64,000 nucleotides of DNA from Argyresthia goedartella (GCA_949825045.1 OX463815.1:17291231-17355230), one strand, 5' to 3'; shown: positions 12,200 to 24,669, counted from the stretch's first letter. Numbers and translations are program-made. The notes: a model not told the origin generated them from the sequence alone.

Positions 12200-13607
12200 C
12201 ATTTAGGTAAGTAAAAAAAAACGGCCAAGTGCGATTCGGACTCGCCCATAAAGGGTTCCGTTGTAGCAAATAATTATGTGACTGGATGTTTGTGTTGTAA
12301 CTTTGTTTTTCAAAGTGTTTGTATGTTTGTTTCAAAATTAATAACAAAGATATCTTTGCGGTTTTTAATAAATATTTTATAGCTTTAAACTGCTTATTCT
12401 ATTATATTCAAACCAATTTCCGTTGAAATTGTGTTTTGAGATACATGGCATATATTTTTTGTAGATTTTTCACTCTCATACTTTAAAAGTTAGTGGGGGG
12501 GACATTTTCCACTTTGGAAGGGTCTGTCTCTTTAACAATTTACTTTGAGGAAAAAAGGTTTCAAAAACCTCAATGTCATTTTTAAAGACATATCTAGAGA
12601 CAACCCCCTCATATAGGTTTGATGAAAAAAAAAAACACATCTTTCATTCGGAAAAGTAAGTTTTGCTCCACGACGAGAGGGAGCGAAATGCTACTTTTCT
12701 GTTTAAGCTACTTTTTTCCTATATTCATTGGCATGTAGCATTTACGCAATGAGCCAATTGAACACAGATCTTAACAAAATAATCGATTTTAATTTCATCG
12801 TGGACGACTAAAAACGAACTTGTTTCGAGTTTTTACTTTAACAACGTTATATGAAAATTTATAAGCTTTTCGTAATATTTAAAAAAATGTCACAATAAAT
12901 TATATTTTTTACTAAAATCAAAACTATCGATGACTGTTATTGTGATGTAATGAATATCCGATACCATTGTAATATTCGATTTGGTTATTTTTACAATTTG
13001 GTAAAAGTAGCACAGGAATATTTTATCTGTGGTGACCTTTCCGTAACCCTTCACAATCCGCCATTATGAAAAAAATGTTTTCATTTTTCAATTACGGTAA
13101 AAGTGGTGAAAGTACAATGCAAAGTATAGCTAGTATGCAAAGTATATATATTTCATTATTTTAAGAGTATTTTATTTAGATTTTCCTCATAGTCGGTATG
13201 AAAAGTTGTATGTGTCACTCAGGAGCAAAAATATTTTTGTCATGGGCGTGAAAGATTGAATCCTTCGTTACGCTCGGGATTCTAACTTAGAATCGCTCGC
13301 TACGCTCAGGATTCTGTCGTAGAATCCTTCGCTTCACTCTGAATCCAATGTACCGCCCTCGCCGTTAATACATCATTTTACTCCCTTGTGACACAAATAA
13401 CTATTTTGTTCCAATTCCATGTAATTTTTAAATTTTTGTATAAAAATCGTAAAGCGGTTCACAGAATACATCTACATACCAAGTTTCAACTGTGTAGTCT
13501 TTATAGTTACTGCATAAAGTAGCAGTGACATATGGACGGACGGACGGACAGACAGACTTGACAAAAACTATAATGGTTCCTTGTTTCTCTACGGAATCCT
13601 TAAAATG
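12200..13607 (+). mobile_element. Dispersed repeat with 'GGCCAAGTGCGA' start, copy 1
   Basis: It starts GGCCAAGTGCGATTCGGACT and ends ACTTG...TTGTTTCTCTACGGAATCC. The same start, middle (GGTTTGTGTTGTAACTTTG-like, GTCTCTTTAAC, TTTTTAAAGACATATCTA) and end occur in reverse at 20875-21394. This copy is longer because about 800 bases, from roughly 12630 to 13440, are absent from the other copy; that insert includes repeated motifs such as CCTTCGTTACGCTCGGGATT. I know the 'AAGTGCGAGTCGGACTCG' motif as common in lepidopteran genomes, but I cannot classify the element. Confidence 0.6.
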
Positions 13608-13609
13608 GT

Positions 13610-14570
13610 GTCCAATTTTGATAAACATTAGTAAAATTGATGAACATTTAGTAAATTTTGGTTGAAAATGTTTTGAAAATTTGATAAACAGTTATTGTTC
13701 TATACCTGCACATTGCTTTACCATTATAAGAGTTATACCGTATCGTTGCAATAATTTAATGTAATAATAAACGATGGTGAATCTTTGTTCAAATAACGCT
13801 AACTACTGTAGAATTGGACGTGAGTTCAACTAATCAAGATTAACGTTTAACCTATGATGCCACTGATAATGCTTGGATATACATTCTGCTAATAGAAACT
13901 GTATGTAAACTATAGTACTTAGGTTCATACATATGGCTGAATTTTCAGTAAATTTACAAAGGCCATATTCTGAAAAATGTGTTCTGAACAGCATTTGTTC
14001 AGAATAATGTTAGTCACATTTCTTTTAAAATATTACTCCACCTATCTATCTCATCGCGTATTATGAAGACACACCCCACTAGTTTCATAATAATTTGATA
14101 ATTAAGTAACCAAAGTAATCCGTAGTATTCATGCATTGTTTTACTTGTTATCGTCATTAGTAAGGTGCGACGCCCCCTACCGAAATAACTCGTTGGATTG
14201 GTTTATGGAGCCTCAAAAAGGTCAGCGAAAGCTTTGCTCGGCCGCTGCCTCATATCGTAGGTTATTATGAAATGTGACAGAAAAACAGACCGATGAATCA
14301 AATCACCATGCAGATGAGCCACTTTTACGTGTTACTTAATACGTGATTATAGTTAGAAATACAATAAATACTTAAAATTGTGAGTATTTCCAGGAAACAT
14401 CGGTGAGGTTAGGATATTTCCAATTTTATAAGTTTTGACGTTCTGAAGGAAGCACTACGCTAACGTAAGACTAAGGTCAGAGAAAGTGTCATGCTATTAG
14501 GATCTGCACCTGCGATCTGATATTCACTTTGCATTTCGATTATACAAATTCGTTTACGTGGTTAAGGTGC
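13610..14570. other. Non-coding, no gene seen
   Basis: AT-rich stretch with no coding exon recognised. It probably lies within the first intron of CPR-b. Confidence 0.4.
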
Positions 14571-14571
14571 T

Positions 14572-14696
14572 ACTTACATTCAAATATTTATTAGCAATGA
14601 CATGAATCACCCGTAGCCGTACGCTGATGGATACTATTGGGCACGAGACAGTGACAAAAGACAACGGAGACGGTTGCCAATATATCCTTTTATGCC
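14572..14696 (-). promoter_or_regulatory. Putative CPR-b promoter and non-coding first exon
   Basis: On the minus strand, GGCATAAAAGGATATATTGG (about 14676-14696) is a TATA-type box. Downstream, an exon-like stretch ends in a consensus donor, TTTGAAT|GTAAGTAG, with the exon ending at 14578. The only ATG in this exon opens a 7-codon frame closed by TGA before the donor, so coding would begin at the ATG that follows the CTATTTCAG acceptor at 11074. Just inside the TATA box is AACCGTCTCCGTTGTC (14660-14675), which matches 15 of 16 bases of the CPR-d promoter (53824-53839). Assignment to CPR-b is inferred from order, strand and splice compatibility. Confidence 0.5.
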
Positions 14697-14900
14697 TCTC
14701 TATAAATATACTCTATACATACTTATTTCTCCATTTCTGATCCCTCTTCACTATTCACTATTGCATAACTCTGTTGGCCTTTGACTGGTCAGGACAGAAA
14801 TGAGGCTTAGACCTTGAGGTTATTCGTTTTTACGACATATTGCACCGTGTTTTCTCAGAAACATCGATTTTAACCATTAACGACCAAATTTATTAAAGGT

Positions 14901-14930
14901 ATTAAATTAAATTAAATTAAATTAAATTTA
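14901..14930. repeat. (ATTAA)n microsatellite
   Basis: About six units of ATTAA, followed by ATTTA-rich sequence to about 14950. Confidence 0.9.
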
Positions 14931-14949
14931 TTAAATTTATTTATTTATT

Positions 14950-15490
14950 CATCAAAATAGACATTTTTAAAAGTTATTATTAAAAATCACTATTGTCAGA
15001 GACAAAAAAACTTCTAAACGTTGAGCGAGAGTTCAACTCTATCATCATAGCATAATTATGTTAAATGTTTGCAGTTGTTGTTGCCAAATAAGTTTCGATA
15101 TTCAAACAACTTCATTCAACAAAGGTTATCCGGAATTGACAGGTCTGGCTATTATTTAGGCACGGAGAAAGAAAAATATAGCTTCTTATATATTTTTTAT
15201 TACAGATAAATAGCTCGTATTTAAGTAGTAGCCTATAGGCTATGAAATGAAATAAAGTTAACAGGTTGTAATTAACAAACTGTGAACGCGTTGATATCTT
15301 TTGTATGGTGATTTTTTTTCGCGGCTGGCAACCCCAGCAAACGGTTGACAAAACGTCAGCTGCTCAAATTTGTAGATTTATTTGTATCTATTTAGTTAAA
15401 AAATTGCGTTTTTTATTTATTTAATAATAATAATTGATTAAAAAACAACATTTCTTATTAAACAGATATATATATGAAAAAATTAAGAAA
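14950..15490. other. Intergenic, no gene seen
   Basis: AT-rich sequence. A 79-codon frame on the minus strand (15112-15351) shows no recognisable features. Confidence 0.4.
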
Positions 15491-16600
15491 TTTATTTAAA
15501 TAAAAAGTCGGTGGGCAGGGTGCCTAGAAGACTGGCGGCGTTGCCTCGGTGTATGGCGAGACTCGGCCGTTGCCTAAGAAAGGCTCCAGCCCTCTGGTCA
15601 CTCGAGGCGTCGACCAGGCGCTTAAAAAGCTCTTTAAAAAGTGTTCGCGCTTCTGGACTTCATGCTGAATGTCTGCACGCCAAAGGGCACAAATATGGGC
15701 CCACTTCCGTGATGGTCGCAGCAACTGAACGATTCCAAGCGCGCAGTATAAACTGAAATTCTGAGACAAAAAGTACAGTATCTAATTATTTTGTTTCGCG
15801 TTGAGAGGGTTGGTAGCGATTATGGTAAATAAAGTCAGTAAGTAAACTATATAATTTGATTTTGTGTTAGTCTGAGGCATGAGTGTGTGAAATTTGTAAA
15901 ACGAGGCAAGTCAAAAGCGCCCATGCGTGATGTGAAGAGGTCTTACAAAGGTGAGAGATGGTGGCCTGGTATTGTTTGAGTTATGTGCAAGAAATCGGTG
16001 TGTATAATGTGGTAAAAGTATAAAATGATATTTAATTAAATATATTTCAAGTTTCCCTTCTTTTTTTGATACGAACATTTGTATCAGTATTAGTTGAAGT
16101 ATTAATTAAATAATCCTGCGTTTTTACTTGTGAAATCACCAAACAATAATATTTACATTGTCATTCATCAACATACTCGAGCAAACCATGTACGTCTGCC
16201 AAACCACTGGCGATGGCAGCCGCTGCCAGGTCAAAGCCTTGGAAGAGTGACATCGTCACCGGAGCCCCCCCATTGTGATCTCCCAAAGACAGGCTACACG
16301 GCCTGCCCACCAGCATGAAGATGCTTTGCGCGATCTTAGTGTGATTTAAAGTGTTGGTTAGATAGAGTGACGGAATAGTCAAAATTTGTAATCTAAGTGT
16401 GTTATCTAAGCCAGAGAGGCTATTTCTTATTTATATTGGATTCATTAATTTCTTCATTTTGCCAGAGGCAATTATGAGGAGAGCGACATCTTCGGGAGTA
16501 AAGTAAAAGGCTTGAGATGCGCGCAAATACTAACTAATTTACCATAGGAAATTCTAGCTTATATACTAGGTTGGTACATGTAATTAATGACGTGCATAAG
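15490..16600 (+). other. Unclassified, higher-GC repeat-like region
   Basis: Sequence at 15510-15760 is markedly GC-richer than its surroundings and open in both directions for 81 codons. Between 16190 and 16330 there is another GC-rich piece encoding a Pro-rich segment with GQSLGRVTSSPEPPHCDL. These look like decayed retroelement pieces, but I cannot match them to a domain. Confidence 0.3.
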
Positions 16601-16614
16601 ACATAGTGCGTGAT

Positions 16615-17310
16615 GAATATAAATAGATATAGAATAGCTAATAGTATATTTATTCTGCAGAAACGGGCTGTTCGTGCAATTTATAGATTAGGGCCTAGAG
16701 TGTCACTGAGGGAAAAGTTTAAAGAAATCAATATTCTGACATTTGTGTCTCAATATATCTATGATAATCTTGTGTATGTAAAAAGAAATATAACTAATTT
16801 TCAGAAGTACAGTGATATACAAAATTTTAATACTAGAAATAAAGACAAGTTGGTTGCTTATGTAAGCCGACTACATAAAATTAGTAATTCTTTTAAAGGC
16901 AATTGTATACGCTATTACAATAAGGTCCCTACTGATATTAAAAACTTACCTTTAGACAAGTTTAAAATAATAATAAAACAGAAATTGTATAAAAAAGGTT
17001 ACTACAGGATATCTGATTACTTAGAGGACAGATGTCCATGGGAATAGATTGTTTGAGTAACAGGCTGTTTCGATATATAATTAGCAATCATTTTGTAATT
17101 TGACAATATTTTATTTAAAAAAGGAAACGCAAAAGATGCGACGACTGTGGAGTTTCTTCGGTGAGCTCTTCTCCACAGATTCCGCCATTGGGTTAGTGAA
17201 CTCACCCAAAAAAATGTAATGACGGATCTAAGTGATGTAACAACATCCTATGGAAATAAATGATTTTTGATTTTGATTTTGATTTTGATTTTGATTTTGA
17301 TTTTATACCT
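16615..17310 (+). pseudogene. LINE family L-A, 3' end fragment with GATTTT tail
   Basis: A 5'-truncated non-LTR retrotransposon. The open frame 16610-17047 encodes the region C-terminal to the reverse transcriptase, with ILQKRAVRAIY, SLREKFKEINILT and IRYYNKVP. The same landmarks occur in the copies at 18.4-19.6, 20.5 and 42.5-43.2 kb. The frame ends at residue 145 and the element terminates in a run of GATTTT repeats at about 17262-17305, a typical target-primed 3' tail. It resembles the jockey/CR1 side of insect LINEs; the clade assignment is uncertain. Confidence 0.75.
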
Positions 17311-17599
17311 TATCTGTGACGGTCGTCAACTTATCTTAACATTACGTGAAAATATGACTAACATAGTCGACCGGAACAGATACTCCCCCCTTTAGGGAAA
17401 AAAATAAATGAATGTACTTATAACAATGGAAAAAAATCTAAGTTAGATACCATAACAAACTTATCAACTGCTATAATAACTAGTAGTATTTTAATAAACA
17501 TAAAACCAGATCTTGTGATTGTGCATACTTTAACTTAATCTATTTTTATATATAAGGAAAGTTACTGTTAAATAAAACTAGATAGTAATCTCCTTATTT

Positions 17600-17940
17600 A
17601 TCCCTTCATTTCATCTTCTTCATTTTATCCCTATGCAATCCCAAAACGTGGTGACCCCTAGGCTCGCGCTTACGCCCACTGACTAAGTGCAGTGCCAGGA
17701 ATGCCCTCGGCCACGATTCTTCGAGGGACCGGCAAGCCTTAAAATACACGAGGGCAAATTCCATAAAAACTCGACCAACACAGTCAACTCAGCCCCACAC
17801 ACGAACAGCAATAGCCCCCGTCGTAACGCCTCTGCCTCTCCCTTGGGTAACTCGACCAATCAATCCATCAAACCACCTCTTTGGCAAACCATACGTAATT
17901 TCAAAACCGCAGTACCAATAGTGAAGAGAATAATAATTAT
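17600..17940 (+). pseudogene. Retroelement-like fragment with C2H2 zinc-finger motif
   Basis: The open frame from 17687 begins with CQECPRPRFF...LKIHEGKFH, a Cys-x2-Cys ... His-x4-His finger with a spacer of about 14, followed by a Ser/Asn/Pro-rich stretch. Fingers of this kind occur near the N-terminus of some non-LTR polyproteins. The phrase GTGGTGACCCC upstream (17648-17658) is also retroelement-like. The frame decays after about 90 residues. The retroelement origin is inferred from the finger and from its place in a LINE graveyard. Confidence 0.35.
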
Positions 17941-18424
17941 TTCAATGTGTTCTTTTAGATTTACTGAGATTCAGTTTTTAGTAACAGAGCGCAGAAAGCC
18001 AAAGCCATTCATTCATTGCTTGTTTTTTTTTTATTATTTTTTACAGCCCTGGAATCTGGTCCTTTTAGGCCTTCATTGCTTGCATTCGCGTTAGTGAACA
18101 ACGCTTTTAACAACTACTTTGGCTAGAGTAGGTTATTGTGGTTAAATTTCAATTGGGTTTTAAGTTAATTTGGAACTTAGAAGAAGTAACCCCGGATCGT
18201 AGCGGAGCGGAGCAAATAATGCAAATAAAAGCCAAATTTGGCTAGAGTTGGTTATTGCGGCAAAAAAAAGTCAAAATCCGTCGTTCCCCACCCTAATACT
18301 CCCTTATCCCCACCGTCCGGAATGATAGCAATTGGCGTTTTGAAAAAATAACTCGAAATCTAATGATTTCCGACACTTTTTGATATCGTCTCTAAACGCA
18401 CCTGTAATGGACTCAAGACTCAAT

Positions 18425-19980
18425 TTTTTTATTGAATATAAATAAATAAATTATCTTATTCAACGTCAAAATTATACTTACTTATAACTTCAAGTCCTTT
18501 TATATATAAAAAAGACTACACCGTTTCGGAAGGTGGGCCTCGGGGTTAAGAAGAAACGACAAGAAACTCCCCTATACCTAATTTTTTTAAAAGTGACTAC
18601 AACAGGTAATGGTTTCGCTCTAAGGAAATTTGCCGGCGAGTTATAGACTTGATCCATCGCCTTAATACTATAATAGGACTTTCTTATGTGCTAATTTTTA
18701 ACATAGTTTTTGAACCTCTTTTCAGGAAGTTCAATGACTCCTGTGGTATTTTATTGTAGAAGCGCATACAGTGCCCCATGAATGATGTGCCTACTTTACT
18801 TAGTCTAAATAATGGTAGTGCTAACCTGTTTCTATTTCTAGTGTTAATTGTATGGCTATCACCTACAAATTAAAATAAAGCTATGTTTTTTCTTACATGC
18901 ATGATATTCTCGTATATATATTGACAGGTAACCGTAAGTATATTAATTTATTTGAATTTTTCTCTTAATGATTCTCTAGAATTTAATTTATATATCGCCC
19001 TGATCGCCCTTTTTTGTAAGACAAATATCGTATTTATATCTGCTGCTCTCCCCCAGAGCAATATTCCATAAGACGTAATACTGTGAAAATAACTAAAGTA
19101 AACCAATCTGGCAGTTTCAACTTCTGTAAGATATCTGATTTGTCTGACCGCAAAAGCGGCTGAGCTAAGTCTTTGTTCGTGATTAGTTATGTGAGGACCC
19201 CATTGAAGTTTCGAATCTATAGTGATTCCGAGAAAGATTGTGTCCTCAACAAAGTCCAATCTTTCAGATCCTATTCTTACACTGCTTTCAACCTGTCGTA
19301 CATTAGGCAAACAAAATTTGATTCATTTAGTCTTCTTTGAGTTTAATAACAGTTTGTTTACATTGAACCAACTTAACACATGAGAGAGTGTACTATTTGC
19401 GTCGTCTAGAATTTCTTCTTGTCTTTTCACCTTGAAAATAATAGATATGTCATCAGCAAATAGAACAATATCAGTCATTTTTTCCACCACATACGGCAGG
19501 TCATTCACGTACACTAAGAAAAGGAACGGACCTAAGATAGAACCCTGGGGTACACCAATATTCATATGGGTTCCAGTGGACTAACATACTTCTAGTAATC
19601 TTTCCATAAGATAAGATTCCATTAATTTTAACACATTATCTTTGATACCATAGTGTTGTAGTTTGAGAAAAATAGTTTGATGGTCCACACAAAGGCCTTG
19701 GAAAGATCACAAAAAAAAGCAACCGCATCCTGTGATCCTTCCCACGCACTATAAATGTGTACTACTAGCGCTACTCCGGCGTCTGTTGTTGCCTGCCTGC
19801 CCTGTACGAGTCGTAAATTGTGGCCTCGGATAGGATAATTTCATCTTTGTATGAGTTACATTGAACTCTGGCCCAGTAGTATTCTATATCCTGGGCGTAA
19901 CATAGCATTATCCGAAACATTGTAGGGAGGGAAATCTTGACATTTTCAAACCATGTTTTTGAGTCTCACTATCTGACTAT
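18425..19980 (-). pseudogene. LINE family L-A, decayed reverse transcriptase copy
   Basis: Reading on the minus strand from about 19980 to 18425. Pieces of a reverse transcriptase are visible: a DLSKAF motif (about 19690-19712, frameshifted after it), then the frame 19323-19565 with [20 protein letters not shown] and the catalytic FADD box, then the frame 18948-19310 with FLGITIDSKLQWGPH, SYGILLWGRAADI and LQKRAIRAIYKL. Frames are broken between these pieces. The 3' end lies near 18425 in TTTATTGAATATAAAT-type sequence shared with the neighbouring copy. 5'-truncated and inactive. Confidence 0.8.
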
Positions 19981-19999
19981 TCTTCCAGATTTCAGATTC

Positions 20000-20765
20000 A
20001 TTTTATTTTTTATTGAATATAAATAAAAAATATATGTTATTCAACGTCAAAATTATACTTACTTATAACTACAAGTAAATTTTTTGTATAAAAAAGAGAC
20101 TACACCGTTTCGGAAGGTGGGCCTCGGGGTTAAGAAGAAACGGCAAGGAACTCCCCTATACCTTCATTTAAAAAAAGTGACTTCACAACAGGTTTTGGTC
20201 TAAGGAAATTCGCCGGCGAGTGATAGACTTGATCCATCGCCCCTCGTCGAATTTCTGTGCGCTGATGTTATGGGCCATGCAGTTTTATCATCTAAGTATT
20301 CCTTAATATTATAATAGGACTTTCTTATCAGCTCATTTTTAACATAGTTATTGAACCTCTTTTCAGGAAGAATCAATGATTCTTGTGGTATTTTATTGTA
20401 GAACCGAATACAATGCCCCTGAATGATGTGCCTACTTTACTTAGTCTAAATAATGGTAGTGCTAACCTATTTCTATTTCTAGTGTTAATTGTATGTAAAC
20501 CGTAAGTATATTAATTTCTTTGAATTTTTCTCTTAATGATTCTCTAGCATCTAATTGATATATCGCCCTGATCGCCCTTTTCTGTAAAACAAATATCGTA
20601 ATTATATCTGCTGCTCTCCCCCAGAGCAGTATTCCATAAGACATAATACTGTGAAAATAACTAAAGTAAACCAATCCAACAGTTTCAACATCTGTAAGAT
20701 ATTTGATTTGTCTGACCGCAAAAGCGGCTGAGCTAAGTCTTCTTCTGAGCCCTGCGACAAGGTAG
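20000..20765 (-). pseudogene. LINE family L-A, second adjacent truncated copy
   Basis: It shares its 3' end (ATTGAATATAAATAAA, TTCAACGTCAAAATTATACT) and coding landmarks (YFSYFHSIMSYGILLWGRAA, LQKRAIRAIYQLDARESLR) with the copy immediately to its left, in the same orientation. It is shorter, breaking off near 20765 in the stretch before the SYGILLWG motif. The head-to-tail arrangement could reflect two insertions or a partial duplication. Confidence 0.75.
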
Positions 20766-20874
20766 TCTTTGGATCAGACGTGGGACCACTAAGTTGCAGA
20801 TGTGTCTTAAAATCACGTAGTATCATTCGGCGATACAATTTTCTCAATATCGTTGTAGTCTTTATACATCAACC

Positions 20875-21394
20875 ACTTTTTAGGGTTCCGTAGAGAAACA
20901 AGTAACCCTTTTAGTTTCCGTCGGTAGTACGTTCGTTGAAACTTGGTATGTACAATTAAAATAACTAAGGGGGCTCCCCAAACGTGGAACTGAAACCAAA
21001 AAATCTTTTTTCCACCAAACATATATGTGTGGGGTGTCTATAGATAGGTCTTTAAAAATGTCATTGAAGTTCCTGAAACTATTTTTCCTAAATTTAATCG
21101 TTAAAGAGACAAAACCTTCCAAAGCGGAAAAATGTGAGTAACTTTTAAAGTAAGAAAGTGAAAAATCTACAAACATTATATGCCGTGTATTGCTAAAGAC
21201 ACTTGAAAATCGGTTGGAAAAAAATAAAATGAGCAGTTTTTAAGATATTTATTAAAACCGCAAAGATAGCTTTGTCATTCATACAAACACTATGAAAAAC
21301 AAAGTTACAACACAAACCTCCAGTCCCATAATTACTTGCTACAACGGAACCCTTCATGGGTGAGTCCGTCTCGCACTTGGCCATATTTTTCACA
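20875..21394 (-). mobile_element. Dispersed 'GGCCAAGTGCGA' repeat, copy 2 (reverse)
   Basis: Read on the minus strand, it starts TATGGCCAAGTGCGAGACGG at about 21385 and ends in GTTTCTCTACGGAACCC near 20880. It is collinear with both ends of the 12200-13607 copy, and the 800-base middle insert of that copy is absent here. No coding content was identified. Confidence 0.65.
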
Positions 21395-21399
21395 AGATC

Positions 21400-21880
21400 A
21401 AATTTAGAATCTTTGTTACCGTTGATTCCGTTGAAAATATGAGGACCAACGAATGACTGAAATCTTCTACCCTTTGTTTTCGGTTAGACCTACGGCGGGC
21501 CTAGACTTCGGGCGGATCCACAATTATTACATTGTTTTAAAGAGGTATTTTATGGTACAGAAGATGTATAGTCGTCGAACAGTAAGCAATTGTGTTTCCC
21601 TATGCAGTTCCAATGTAGGGTAGGTATTGAAGCTCTTTGTGCTCGCTCAGCTTCTTAAATATGTGATTTGACAGCCCCACCCCTAGCTTTATACAGTAAT
21701 TATTATTATTAATACAAAAGGTCATAATTGATTCGCCTGAGGCTTTATAGATTATTATTCGAAGATTTTCAGCCCCTCGATAGCTCTTACTCTTTTATAT
21801 ATAAACATTAATTTACGTAAGCGCTGCGACAGATATTCTAAGTGGTTAACCCATGACAGCCTATCGTCCAATGAAACACC
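21400..21880. other. Intergenic, no gene seen
   Basis: No coding sequence or within-window repeat recognised. Confidence 0.4.
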
Positions 21881-22262
21881 TAAGAAAAGTTAGCTATTCT
21901 TTCAATGGTCAGTGCATTCTCTACTACAACAAGATACCTCTGGAGATTTTAAAATTGCAATTTGAGTTATTTAAAAACCATATAAAAAGGACTTTGTTTA
22001 TAGGATATTACAATGTTTAAGATTACATAAATGACAAGACTGCATGTTAATCTAACTCCACACCTACATATTATTTACAATAATTAATATATAATAGGAA
22101 CATTTGTATTAGTTAAACACAATTAGTTATAAAAATCAATCTGTAGGAGTTTCCTCGCCCTTCTCTCCCACAGTTGTCGAATGTAGAGAAGTGGCAACAA
22201 AATACGTTTACTAAGTATATGTTAATATCTACAGTAATAAGGGAATTTTGATTTTGATTTTG
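21880..22262 (+). pseudogene. LINE family L-A, short 3' fragment
   Basis: The translated stretch around 21890-22020 reads SYSFNGQCILYYNKIPLEI, matching the 'SFKGNCIRYYNKVP' landmark of the 16.6 kb copy. The fragment ends in ATTTTGATTTTGATTTTG at about 22245-22262, the same GATTTT tail. Only the last part of the element is present. Confidence 0.65.
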
Positions 22263-22776
22263 TAATTTTTCATGAAGTCAGCGACATATATTGGCAAAAA
22301 ACTACTCTTCAGACTTTGCTTCACACATACTTATGTTGATATGCCACTAACTATGTAACACTATACCTATAGTTCAACGACATCTTGTGGCAAACTATGA
22401 TACTGAGTTGGAAGTTATTGATCGGCTGCTTGATAAACACCTATCACCCTTCACTAGCTAAGAGTCCTTGTTTCGTTTTAGGTTTCTTTATAGTATTGTT
22501 AGGTGGCGCTACCGTCATCAATCAACAGTATTCTGATAAAAACTAAGATAGATAATTTATATCGAGAGAATTTACAAGCTAAACAAGAAACTTAGACCCA
22601 ACTCAAAATCAAATAACGTATAATAAGTAGGCAAAAATACCGTGGTCTAAGGGATTTCACGCTTGCTTCTCACAGGAGATGCAGGTTCGAATCCTGACCA
22701 TGTATCAATGAGATAATTCATTTATCTTAAGTACATTATCGGACATTCAGTGTTTCGGATGACACGTTAAGCTGTA

Positions 22777-24669
22777 CGTAGGCGGTCCCAAAAGTAGCCG
22801 ACCTGGCATGTTGATAGCAGCACTGGCTGATTTTTATTTTTTTCTTTTGGCGCGTAAATTTGAATCTACTTTCTTTCGGTTTTGTTTCACTGCCATTAAT
22901 CGAGTTTGATCTGAGTGATTTTGCAAACATGGACAAAATTGGTCATCGATATCTTCGATGTCTTACAATACTTTCAATTAAAAGGTTTAAGTCCAATCCA
23001 TATTAAAGTTGAGCTGGATTGTACTCCGGGAGAGTCCGCTCCTTCGTTCACATCTATAAAATGTTGGGTCGCTGAGTTCAAAAGAGGTCGAACGAGCTGC
23101 CAAGACGCACATACAAACGAAGTGACTGCACCAGAAATAGTGAAAAACGTATGCATGGAAGACCGTAGACTAAACAATAGATAATAAGAGATACAAACGG
23201 ATTTTAAAAAGTGCTATAAATCGCATATTGACTGAAAAATTGGTCAAGAAAAAGCTTTCTGCAAGATGGGTGCCGCGATTGCTCACCATTGAGGAAGTTT
23301 TGATGCAGTGTTTCGAGAAATTTCTGACTGACTTTTATTTTATTTTAATTTTATTTTTACGACGATTCATCACGATGGACGAAACATGGGTCCACCACTT
23401 CACCCCTGAGATGAAAGAACAGTCAAAACAATGGACTGAAAAGGAAAAACCGGCTCCAAAGAAGGCGAAGTCAGTTTCATCTGCTGGCATCATCATGGCG
23501 TCAGTATTTTGGGATGCGCATGGGATATTTTTTATTGATTATTTTCAAAAAGGCGAAACTATCAACGGCGAGTAATACCTTAAACTATTGCAGTTTTATG
23601 TTTAAGAAAAAACGGCCGCATTTGGTGAAAAGAAAGTGTTGTTTCATCAGGACAATCCACCGGTTCTCAAGTCCACTATTGCAATGCCAAAAATTAATGA
23701 TTTGAAGTTTGAATTACTTCCCCATGCACCTTATTTGCCAGATCTAGCTCCCTCGGATTATTCCCTTGAAAAAATGGCTCGGCAGGAAAAGATTTGCCAA
23801 TAATGAAGAGGTGGAGTCTGCTGTTGATGGCTAATTTGAGGAGCTTGACACAGACTACTATAAACAGTCTATCCAAGCTATTGAACATCGCTGGGAAAAG
23901 TGTATTGCGTTAACCCCTCGCACCCCCAGCCACTTGGCGCCGACACAGCTCGTCCCCCAGGCACACTTAAGCCCGCGCGGCGCGCGACACTTGACTGACG
24001 TATCAAGTGATTATGTTGAAATGGTAACTCTTAGAACTATGAGAGTGCTAAATATGAGTAGCTAATGAAACCCTCTCTTAGTCAATGCAAAACTAATGTC
24101 ACAGTGACCTTCCTTTATTATTGTACCGACATGAGAATCACAGACATCTATGAAAATGGTCCTTCTCGACACAAATCTAGCAGACATGAGAAAAACATCA
24201 ACAACATATACATGTTATTTGATACCTACGTAATCTAAATAACATTACCCTTTCAAAACAATAAAAACATTAGTGTGTTCTTATATAAACTGTTCAATAT
24301 TTCAGCGTTTGAAATTTTCCAAAAAAAAGTCCTCGAAAAAGTGTTTTTTTTGAGGCACGTTTGGAATATTTTTTTCTATGAATGACCATAGACAATTGTA
24401 TCGGATTATAGACTTTGTCTTATTGAGCGTCTGGAAAATCTTTAACAGTACCAACATGACAAAAATTGGCCAAAATATACCGGTTTAAAAAAGCGCGGGA
24501 GCGAGAGCGTCATATGACGCTTGGGGGACGGACGGTACTCGAGGCGAGCGTCATATGAGGCTTGGGGGATTGTAAGGTTAAAAGGAGACTATATTGAGAA
24601 ATAAATAAGTTTTGTTCGAATTATTTTGTGTTATCTTTGTTAGGCCGCTTACTTCTGGGACCACCCTCG
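22777..24669 (+). pseudogene. Decayed mariner transposon interrupted by a piggyBac-like MITE
   Basis: Terminal inverted repeats of about 27 bases are visible: the left end GGCGGTCCCAAAAGTAGCCG and the reverse complement of the right end GGTGGTCCCAGAAGTAAGCG, with TA on both sides (22775-22776 and 24670-24671). Inside, the transposase survives in broken frames: a helix-turn-helix region (WVAEFKRGRTSC, 22915-23184), then MDETWVHHF (first catalytic Asp), then HQDNPPVL-type and APYLPDLAPSDY motifs, with stops and frameshifts between. The C-terminal HRWEKCIA is cut at a TTAA and resumes after 24577 as LKGDYIEK and stop. Inactive. Confidence 0.85.
23914..24577. mobile_element. piggyBac-like TTAA MITE inside the mariner
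   Basis: Flanked by TTAA on both sides (23910-23913, 24578-24581). The left end CCCCTCGCACCCCCAGCC and the reverse complement of the right end CCTTACAATCCCCCAAGCC are imperfect terminal inverted repeats. The right part also holds two copies of GCGTCATATGA(C/G)GCTTGGGGG, at about 24507 and 24548. No transposase ORF is visible, so it is non-autonomous. Removing it with one TTAA restores the reading frame of the mariner C-terminus, which fixes both boundaries. Confidence 0.85.

Noticed and set aside
15511..15769. Overlapping 81-codon ORFs on both strands as possible genes.
   Set aside because: Open in both directions because of higher GC; no domain, signal peptide or splice evidence.
17687..18094. 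135-codon ORF with a zinc-finger motif, as a host gene.
   Set aside because: It lies among LINE debris, the codons after about residue 90 look random, and there is no intron or promoter context; kept only as a retroelement fragment.
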